Source: Candidatus Cloacimonadota bacterium
GTDB lineage: Bacteria > Cloacimonadota > Cloacimonadia > JGIOTU-2
DNA: 6,368 nt
Direction of reading: 5' to 3'
Assembly: GCA_011043895.1 (NCBI GenBank)
Contig: DRBZ01000040.1
Location: 1 to 6,368 of the forward strand
Both the position numbers and the translations under genes were made by a program. Below, in pieces: positions 1 to 4,310 of this stretch. Numbering within the stretch: the first letter of the stretch is position 1; each line of letters opens with the position of its first letter. Below the pieces are notes generated by a model. It worked only from the letters and a program-made list of their open reading frames with translations, made no database searches and had not been told where the DNA came from.

Positions 1-1
1 A

Positions 2-151
2 GTAAAAAATAGATTGGCAGAAATAACCAATACGCTCTGCCCTTCCCAAACAACAGAAAAAACTAAATTTTCAGCATCTGTCTTAGACGAAATAGAACGA
101 GGTGAGATCTCGGTCGAAGATGCGATAAAAAAAATTAAAAAAAGGAGTTAG
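2..151 (+). CDS. 3' end of a gene whose product ends in a SHOCT-like helical module (partial)
   Basis: Only the last 49 codons are in the window and the start lies upstream, so the main domain of this protein cannot be identified. The visible part has a polar, Ser/Thr-rich linker (about residues 10-24 of the fragment) followed by a short helix-turn-helix with the pattern VLDEIERGEISVEDAIKKI. That pattern, helix-GEIS/GKIT-helix, is the small SHOCT-like module found at the ends of YvlB/DUF4097-type proteins. The same pattern recurs at the C-terminus of the next gene and the N-terminus of the one after. The TAG stop at 149-151 is one base from the next ATG. The Shine-Dalgarno of that next gene (AGGAG, 143-147) lies inside this reading frame, so the genes are probably cotranscribed. 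The frame is supported by the motif and the packing, not by length. The identity of the full gene is unknown. Confidence 0.65.
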   Translation, partial: VKNRLAEITNTLCPSQTTEKTKFSASVLDEIERGEISVEDAIKKIKKRS

Positions 152-152
152 C

Positions 153-1514
153 ATGCATTCATCATTTAACGAAAATAGAACGATTGAAACAAAAAAAGAA
201 CTGAAATTATTACTTACTTCGGAGAATGTCGGATTCATCGTTGAAGGACACGATGAAGAGACGACGAATCTCGAAGCAGAATTTGAGATCAAGGGAGAGC
301 TCTCTGATGATTTCACCCTGGAAGAGATTCTCGAAGTAGCGTATAATAAGAAGAAAAACGAACTTACAATCAAAGTGTCAGAACCGAATGAAGGTAGAAT
401 AAAAAAAGCCAGGATAGAGCTGCTTGTACCACATAAGACCATGGTCGCTTCAAACCTGTCTAACGGAAGTGTTCGTCTGGAATATCTGGAAGGTATGCAC
501 GAGCTGGAATCACATAATGGATCAATCAAGATTGTGAACAACAAAGGCGCTTGTCAATGTGATACGAGGAACGGTTCCATCAAGATTGAAAACACTGAGG
601 GTGATCTACAACTGAAAACAAAAAACGGAAGCATCAATCTACGAAATTGTAATGGAATGATGGATGTCAAGGGGGAGAATGGATCATGCAAACTTATTGA
701 TTGTAAGGGCTCACTTGAATTGCAAATCGATAATGGTCCAATTCGTGTAATTGAAGGTGGATTTGAATCTGCAGATGTGAAGAACAAAAATGGAAGTATG
801 TATTACGAATTTTATCGTGTTGAAAAGGGTACATTCTCATTCAAAAACAAGAACGGAAAAATTCTCCTCATCATACCTGATGAAATGGACATTGATATCA
901 AAGCTAAGAATATGCTCGGGAACTTTCGTGTTGGCATCAAAGGTGAATATGACAGAAAGAAAGATGATGATACACAGATTCTGGAAATGATTCGCGGTTC
1001 AGGAAATGTGAAAATAGAGATCAAGAATCAGAATGGTAGCATACAGTTGATGAAAGATCCACTCCAGAAAGATGTGCAATTTAACCTATCAGAACTTGGA
1101 GAAAATCTGGAACATATCTTTGAAGAAATTCCTTTCGAGGAAGGTATGGAAAAAGCAAAAGAGGCTTTAAAGAATGTGAAACATCATTTCAAGAACATGC
1201 AGTTCGATTTTTCAAAGAATTTTGAAAAAATGATGAACAATATAGAAGTAAATAAAGAGAAAATTAAGGCAAAGATCGATTCTGAGATAAAAGATAAAAA
1301 GCGAGCAGAAGAAATTAGGAATACCTTTAAAGAAACATTTGAATCTCTCAAAGAAGCTTTTTATAAGAAAAAGCAAGAAAAGGAAGAAGCATCCCAAAGC
1401 AAAGAAGAGATGAGTCAAAGTAGATTGAAAATATTAGAACTACTGGAGAAAGGAACAATAACACCGGATGAAGCAGAACGACTGCTCAATGCAATCGGAG
1501 AAGAAAATGAATGA
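153..1514 (+). CDS. DUF4097-type beta-solenoid protein with C-terminal coiled-coil and SHOCT-like module
   Basis: This 453-aa protein starts at ATG 153, with AGGAG five bases upstream. The core (about residues 95-300) is a beta-strand repeat: Asn-Gly pairs, mostly NGS, fall at residues 104, 122, 140, 158, 176, 194 and 213. That is an almost exact 18-residue period, with a second Gly series at 114, 132, 150, 168 and 186. The pattern suggests a beta-solenoid or stacked-strand sheet, as in the DUF4097 (putative adhesin) family. A last NGS lies at 294. Residues about 310-420 are highly charged and probably helical or coiled coil. Residues 423-450 (RLKILELLEKGTITPDEAER...) are a SHOCT-like module. 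There is no signal peptide or membrane segment, so it is probably cytoplasmic or exported by an unseen route. Relatives include Bacillus YvlB and Enterococcus LiaX, the latter tied to cell-envelope stress; a similar role here is inference. Domain order is the reverse of those proteins, whose helical module is N-terminal. It overlaps the next gene by 8 bp. Confidence 0.85.
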   Translation: MHSSFNENRTIETKKELKLLLTSENVGFIVEGHDEETTNLEAEFEIKGELSDDFTLEEILEVAYNKKKNELTIKVSEPNEGRIKKARIELLVPHKTMVASNLSNGSVRLEYLEGMHELESHNGSIKIVNNKGACQCDTRNGSIKIENTEGDLQLKTKNGSINLRNCNGMMDVKGENGSCKLIDCKGSLELQIDNGPIRVIEGGFESADVKNKNGSMYYEFYRVEKGTFSFKNKNGKILLIIPDEMDIDIKAKNMLGNFRVGIKGEYDRKKDDDTQILEMIRGSGNVKIEIKNQNGSIQLMKDPLQKDVQFNLSELGENLEHIFEEIPFEEGMEKAKEALKNVKHHFKNMQFDFSKNFEKMMNNIEVNKEKIKAKIDSEIKDKKRAEEIRNTFKETFESLKEAFYKKKQEKEEASQSKEEMSQSRLKILELLEKGTITPDEAERLLNAIGEENE

Positions 1515-1899
1515 GAAAAAGAGAATCATCGAGCTGCTTTCTGATGGTAAAATAACTGCTAAACAAGCCGAACAGCTTCTGAGTGCACTATCAACAAAAA
1601 AAGAACCTTCATCACAAAAAAAAGGAAAATTCTTTGTAATTGAGCTGATAGAACAGGAATCAGAAAAAAATATTATTCATCTCAGAATGCCCGTTTCACT
1701 CATTAAAGCTGGTTTGAAATTCATTCCCAAACATGCGCAGATTCAAGCGGAATTAAAAGGGTCATCCTTTGATATTTCTTCAATAAATTGGGATGATATT
1801 CTTACTCAGGCATCTGATGGAGAGGTCGGTGACGTACTCTATATTGAGATAAATAGCGATGAAGAAAAGCCATTGGTACTGCACGTATACATAGAGTAA
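1507..1899 (+). CDS. YvlB-like small protein with N-terminal SHOCT-like module
   Basis: The product is 130 aa from ATG 1507. I chose this start over in-frame ATGs at 1468 and 1489 because GGAG (1497-1500) sits six bases upstream and the motif begins directly after it. The start codon lies inside the end of the previous gene (shared ATGAATGA, 1507-1514), so translation is probably coupled by termination-reinitiation. Residues 3-28 form the SHOCT-like module (KKRIIELLSDGKITAKQAEQ...), matching the C-terminus of the preceding protein. A Lys/Ser linker follows. Residues about 38-130 form a small alpha/beta domain, including the segment IHLRMPVSLIKAGLKFIP, an acidic helix WDDILTQA, a Gly/Val turn and a final strand VLHVYIE. 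This order is typical of small proteins encoded beside DUF4097 genes. No signal peptide or membrane segment is seen. Molecular function is unknown; a partner role for the solenoid protein is inferred from the coupling and the shared module. Confidence 0.85.
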   Translation: MNEKKRIIELLSDGKITAKQAEQLLSALSTKKEPSSQKKGKFFVIELIEQESEKNIIHLRMPVSLIKAGLKFIPKHAQIQAELKGSSFDISSINWDDILTQASDGEVGDVLYIEINSDEEKPLVLHVYIE

Positions 1900-1930
1900 T
1901 GTCACAAGATAATCCTTATCGAAAATAAAA

Positions 1931-1989
1931 TCTCGTTCCCAAACACCAGTTTGTCAGGACGTAATGAAATTGAGACTGGCTTGGGAACG
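1931..1989. repeat. Degenerate palindromic (REP-like) element, CGTTCCCAA...TTGGGAACG
   Basis: CGTTCCCAA (1934-1942) and TTGGGAACG (1981-1989) are perfect 9-bp inverted arms. Inside them CCAGT (1946-1950) pairs with ACTGG (1975-1979), leaving a loop of about 24 bases. The left half (TCTCGTTCCCAAACACCAGTTTG) also reads as one arm plus the top of a shorter hairpin (CAAAC-ACCA-GTTTG) that never closes. This looks like a compact dispersed palindrome of the TCTCGTTCCCAA type that has been interrupted by about 22 bases or recombined. I recall palindromes of this type being dispersed in several bacterial phyla, but copy number cannot be tested inside this window. Confidence 0.6.
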
Positions 1990-2005
1990 TTTTCCCTTTT
2001 CTTTT
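1934..2005 (+). terminator. Possible intrinsic terminator after the SHOCT/DUF4097 operon
   Basis: The palindrome at 1934-1989 is followed directly by a T-rich tract (TTTTCCCTTTTCTTTT, 1990-2005) on the + strand, 34 bases after the stop of the 130-aa gene. The stem (9 bp, a 3x1 internal loop, then 5 bp) could end transcription of the upstream operon. The large loop and the C interruptions in the T tract make it weaker than the htpG terminator. Confidence 0.4.
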
Positions 2006-2021
2006 GAATCCTCGGAAATAA

Positions 2022-2077
2022 TTGACAACATTTCTGTAATAATTTTCTTTCCAATGCAATGGAATGAAAGACTGGAG
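2022..2077 (+). promoter_or_regulatory. Leader of the lipoprotein gene: -35-like box, 16-bp dyad, Shine-Dalgarno
   Basis: TTGACA at 2022-2027 is a perfect -35 hexamer, but nothing 16-18 bases downstream resembles TATAAT (the best spacing gives T-rich TTCTTT), so the promoter call is weak. At 2049-2064 the sequence TTCCAATGCAATGGAA is a dyad in which 7 of 8 base pairs are symmetric. It lies where a repressor could bind between promoter and start codon. GGAG at 2074-2077, five bases before ATG 2083, is a good ribosome binding site. Confidence 0.3.
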
Positions 2078-2082
2078 AAAGT

Positions 2083-2682
2083 ATGAAGATAGTAAGATTT
2101 TTTTTTGGTTGTTTGTTACTTATCATGCTGCTATCATGCACACGGGTATATGTTCCTTTTACACTTGAGCTAAGAAACGAATATCAACTTACTGACCAGG
2201 AAATGCGAGAACTCCAATTCTATATTTCTGATAAGGTCATTCTTGAGCGCGAGATCGTGGATGTTGATAAAAGAGTATCACAAGAGCACATTCTAAAGAA
2301 GATCGAAGATAAGATCCTGGATCAGATTGTATTCCGTTCCTTTACGCCGGGAGTAGCAGTTGATGTACTGCCTTACGCACTTCAGGTCGCCTTCGAACAG
2401 CAAGGATATCTCACTTTTGAGACCGATGGAGAATTACAGGATCCTTACTATTTTAAGAGTGATAGATATGGCGAAGAGGTTAAATTAAAGATCTTTGACC
2501 ATTGCTGGTGGTTCAAACATTATGAGGATGAGATATATAGCAATGGTTTGGTTGATTATAATGGACATGAATATTGGGTTTATAATCCCGAACAACGTCC
2601 CCACCTCTTGGTTGACGAAGAGAGTCTCGAAAAGATAATTGAAAAAAGAAGGATCGTGAAAGGTATCAAACAGAAGAAATAA
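2083..2682 (+). CDS. Uncharacterised lipoprotein (199 aa)
   Basis: The start ATG has GGAG five bases upstream. The N-terminus is a lipoprotein signal peptide: basic start (K2, R5), hydrophobic core 6-17 and lipobox L16-L17-S18-C19, so Cys19 should be lipidated. Residue +2 is Thr rather than Asp, which under the Lol rule suggests outer-membrane delivery if the host is diderm. The mature part begins with RVYVPFTLELRNEYQLTDQE and a segment QFYISDKVILEREI, probably an amphipathic helix followed by a strand. An aromatic-rich stretch follows (CWWFKHYEDE, residues 141-150; YWVYNPEQRPHLLV, 164-177), then a Lys-rich helical tail. There are no catalytic motifs I recognise and no membrane segment after the signal. 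Similar lipoproteins of unknown function with a QFY-S motif come to mind from Bacteroidetes, but I cannot name a family. It stands alone between the REP-like element and a convergent operon. A run of nine T (2098-2106) encodes part of the signal peptide. Confidence 0.8.
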   Translation: MKIVRFFFGCLLLIMLLSCTRVYVPFTLELRNEYQLTDQEMRELQFYISDKVILEREIVDVDKRVSQEHILKKIEDKILDQIVFRSFTPGVAVDVLPYALQVAFEQQGYLTFETDGELQDPYYFKSDRYGEEVKLKIFDHCWWFKHYEDEIYSNGLVDYNGHEYWVYNPEQRPHLLVDEESLEKIIEKRRIVKGIKQKK

Positions 2683-2721
2683 AAGCCGATCCAGACATTT
2701 TCATAAACCTAAAACATTATA

Positions 2722-2952
2722 TCAATATTCTCTTATCACTCCTACTTTGTCTTTATCAATTTTATTGGAAGAACCACTTTTGGAAAAAACTCCCACAAGA
2801 AAACCGACGATAAAAAGCAGGGGATAAAAAATTATTTTCGACATGGTGATTTTCCAGAATAGAATCCTCAGGGAGGTCTCCTCCGAATTTTGTATTACAA
2901 CGATAATGACCGCAATGACCAGAATGATCATTAAAATGTGTTTAAATTTCAT
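2722..2952 (-). CDS. LapA-like (DUF1049) small two-helix membrane protein
   Basis: The product is 76 aa, starting at the ATG whose A is base 2952. A longer frame upstream exists but lies inside corA. GAGGTGG just upstream (complement of about 2958-2964) is a strong ribosome binding site and favours this start. Hydrophobic helix 1 spans about residues 5-20 and helix 2 about 40-57. Between them lies QNSEETSLRILFWKITM, which fits the QN-x-x-x-v-x-L/F-x-F-W-x pattern of the LapA/DUF1049 family. A short charged C-terminal tail follows (KIDKDK). In Enterobacteria LapA and LapB act on lipopolysaccharide assembly, but many short DUF1049 proteins have no tested role. Its ATG shares one base with the corA stop (TAATG), so it is probably translationally coupled to corA. 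It converges on the lipoprotein gene, 39 bp away, and I see no terminator hairpin between them. Confidence 0.85.
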   Translation of the reverse strand: MKFKHILMIILVIAVIIVVIQNSEETSLRILFWKITMSKIIFYPLLFIVGFLVGVFSKSGSSNKIDKDKVGVIREY

Positions 2953-4004
2953 TACAACCACCTCTTTCTTTTGAAATATAGTATCATACCCACAAGAATT
3001 ATTAACATTACAAATAATACAGCAAAATATCCAAATTTCCATTGTAGCTCTGGCATAAATGCAAAATTCATTCCATACACGCCAGCTATGAACGTGAGTG
3101 GAATAAAGATAGTAGCAATTATCGTAAGCATTTTCATTACTTCATTCATCTTATTGCTGATGCTTGAAAGATAAATATCAAGAAGACCGGATACCATATC
3201 GCGATAAGATTCGAGAGTATCTATAACCTGAATGGTGTGATCGTAGAGATCCCGAAGGTAAATATCGACGCTCGGATCTATAAGATCAGATTCTGAACGC
3301 TCCATGAAACCGATAATTTCCCTCAAAGGCCAAATGGATTTTCGCAATCCCACCATTTTACGTTTCATCTTATGAATGTTTTGTATAGTTTCTGTAGTGG
3401 GATTCTTTACCACTTCCTCTTCAAGATCCTCGAGAGAATCTCCAACTTTTTCAAGTATGATGAAGTAGTGATCAATGATCGAATCAACGAGAGTATAAGC
3501 CAGATAGTCAGCATTAGCTTTACGGATGCGTCCCTTTGCATTTCTCAAACGCTGTCTAATGATATCAAAGACATCACCGGTTCGCTCCTGAAAGGTTATT
3601 ACATAGTTTTTCCCAAGGATAATGCTCACCTGCTCATAGCATATACTTTCACCATTTTCCAGATAGATCATCTTGAGAACAAAGTAAAGATAAGAACCAT
3701 AATCTTCTACTTTCGGTCGCTGATTTGTGTTCATGATATCCTCAAGTAAAAGCGGATGAAGATCAAAATACTTTCTGAAATCTTCCATAACTACCGAATC
3801 ATGAATACCATCAACATTTATCCAGGTGACTGTTGAGGTTTCTACAAATTGCTTGCACTCTTCAACTGAACTCACTTCCCTTTCATCGATTGTTGCTTCA
3901 TTATAATCAATGACAGAGATATGCACATTCTCCATCTTCTGCTTACCAATATGAATAAGAGTACCAGGTGGTGTGCCAAATTTTGATGCTCTTTTTTGAT
4001 CCAT
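2952..4004 (-). CDS. corA: CorA divalent cation (Mg2+/Co2+/Ni2+) channel, Thermotoga type
   Basis: The protein is 350 aa and full length, close to Thermotoga maritima CorA (351 aa), which it matches end to end from memory. The start has AAGGA about seven bases upstream. The N-terminal cytoplasmic funnel domain (about 1-290) opens with the TPPGTL motif (11-16). The pore helix TM1 spans about 291-310 and runs into the signature YGMNF (310-314). The periplasmic loop MPEL (317-320) follows, then TM2 (about 325-343) and a basic tail KRKRW. Residues matching the Thermotoga Mg2+-sensing sites and gate are present: D89, D252 and D276, with pore residues N287, M290 and L293. The channel should therefore be gated by cytoplasmic Mg2+ and work as a pentamer in the inner membrane. 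Nine bases separate it from an upstream 49-aa ORF, and its stop overlaps the LapA-like gene by one base, so the three probably form one operon. Confidence 0.96.
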   Translation of the reverse strand: MDQKRASKFGTPPGTLIHIGKQKMENVHISVIDYNEATIDEREVSSVEECKQFVETSTVTWINVDGIHDSVVMEDFRKYFDLHPLLLEDIMNTNQRPKVEDYGSYLYFVLKMIYLENGESICYEQVSIILGKNYVITFQERTGDVFDIIRQRLRNAKGRIRKANADYLAYTLVDSIIDHYFIILEKVGDSLEDLEEEVVKNPTTETIQNIHKMKRKMVGLRKSIWPLREIIGFMERSESDLIDPSVDIYLRDLYDHTIQVIDTLESYRDMVSGLLDIYLSSISNKMNEVMKMLTIIATIFIPLTFIAGVYGMNFAFMPELQWKFGYFAVLFVMLIILVGMILYFKRKRWL

Positions 4005-4013
4005 ATTTATTCC

Positions 4014-4163
4014 TTAATCAATATCTCCAAGAAGATATCTATCTTCATATTTCACAAACCCCATGATATACTTTTCGCCAAGAACATTTCTGATCTCAAG
4101 TCCGAACCATGTAAAATCATCAATATCAGTACCAATATAAGATAGGGTATAATCTTGAGCCAT
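4014..4163 (-). CDS. Small unrecognised ORF (49 aa) just upstream of corA
   Basis: On the minus strand an ATG at 4163 opens a 49-codon frame ending in TAA at 4014. It encodes an acidic, aromatic-rich peptide beginning MAQDYTLSYIGTDIDDFTWF and ending EDRYLLGDID. Acidic residues number ten against four basic, and there is no signal peptide or membrane helix. Codon use looks ordinary for this genome. The stop lies nine bases from the corA ATG and next to the corA ribosome binding site, as expected for the first gene of an operon. Against it: the ribosome binding site is weak (only AAGA-like bases upstream), it is short, and I recognise no family. The frame stays open upstream to a TAG, but with no other ATG, GTG or TTG start. 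It could be a real small protein, a leader peptide regulating corA, or a remnant of a larger gene. Confidence 0.5.
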   Translation of the reverse strand: MAQDYTLSYIGTDIDDFTWFGLEIRNVLGEKYIMGFVKYEDRYLLGDID

Positions 4164-4252
4164 GAATGATATCTTGTTTGAAGAAAGGATAAAACAAATT
4201 GACTAAAATTAAGATTACACAAAAATATGGACACTCTCATTCCTGAATCCAA
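4164..4252 (-). promoter_or_regulatory. Weak candidate promoter for the small ORF-corA-lapA operon
   Basis: The minus-strand leader of the corA operon must start within 4164-4310. The best pair I find is TTGGAT (4252-4247), a 17-base spacer, then CATATT (4229-4224). These match the sigma-70 consensus at only 3/6 and 4/6 positions. If real, it would overlap the region of the divergent htpG promoter. No known Mg2+ riboswitch was recognised, and the leader is too short for the large ykoK (M-box) type. Confidence 0.2.
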
Positions 4253-4270
4253 TTGACATCAAATTACACA
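4197..4270 (+). repeat. Duplicated two-part motif (AATTGAC ... ATTACACA) in the htpG/corA divergent region
   Basis: AATTGAC occurs at 4197-4203 and 4251-4257. ATTACACA occurs at 4214-4221 and 4263-4270. The order is the same in both copies, with inner gaps of 10 and 5 bases. The second copy overlaps the htpG -35 box. The first copy contains TTGACT with an AT-rich AAATAT 18 bases downstream, so it may be a second, weaker promoter or a duplicated regulator site. Confidence 0.35.
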
Positions 4271-4302
4271 CACCTATATTATCAGGTAAAAATATTTGAG
4301 GA
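4253..4302 (+). promoter_or_regulatory. htpG promoter (TTGACA-16-TATATT) and ribosome binding site
   Basis: TTGACA (4253-4258) and TATATT (4275-4280) are separated by 16 bases, a near-consensus housekeeping sigma-70 promoter. It predicts a start near 4286-4288 and a leader of about 25 bases. GAGGA (4298-4302) lies eight bases before ATG 4311. No CIRCE inverted repeat (TTAGCACTC-N9-GAGTGCTAA) is present here, so HrcA control is not supported by the sequence. Confidence 0.75.
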
Positions 4303-4310
4303 TATAACAA

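Noticed and set aside
462..797. CRISPR-like or tandem DNA repeat with 54-bp period
   Set aside because: The periodicity is at protein level only. The DNA units share just short stretches around the Asn-Gly codons, and there are no conserved direct repeats with unique spacers.
83..1418. Minus-strand open frames opposite the DUF4097 gene (83-544, 554-787, 812-1024, 1212-1418) and a plus-strand frame at 790-990
   Set aside because: They lie opposite or inside a gene with clear motifs and a good ribosome binding site. Their products are low-complexity Ser/Phe/Leu-rich sequences typical of antisense frames.
1468..1506. Longer start (ATG 1468 or 1489) for the 130-aa gene
   Set aside because: The extra residues lie within the SHOCT-like coding sequence of the previous gene, and the ribosome binding site at 1497-1500 fits ATG 1507. 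The conserved module begins immediately after that ATG.
1594..1623. Programmed frameshift at A7/A8 runs in the 130-aa gene
   Set aside because: The frame is intact through both runs and gives the expected family length. A runs are common in this AT-rich DNA.
2683..2721. Bidirectional terminator between the convergent lipoprotein and LapA-like genes
   Set aside because: I could not find a stem of useful length in the 39-bp gap; it is simply AT-rich.
2953..3042. Thirty-residue N-terminal extension of the LapA-like protein
   Set aside because: It would be encoded entirely within corA in another frame, and GAGGTGG sits directly before the internal ATG at 2952. The family starts with its first membrane helix.
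3372..3749. Plus-strand frames opposite corA (2938-3174, 3372-3749)
   Set aside because: corA is unmistakable and intact on the other strand. These frames have no start signals or recognisable motifs.
4052..4252. Minus-strand 66-aa hydrophobic frame
   Set aside because: It overlaps the better-placed 49-aa frame in another register, has no ribosome binding site and its product resembles no known membrane protein. It looks like a shadow frame.
4164..4310. CIRCE element or other known heat-shock operator for htpG
   Set aside because: GACACTC occurs at 4230-4236, but no matching GAGTGC arm lies at the required nine-base distance.
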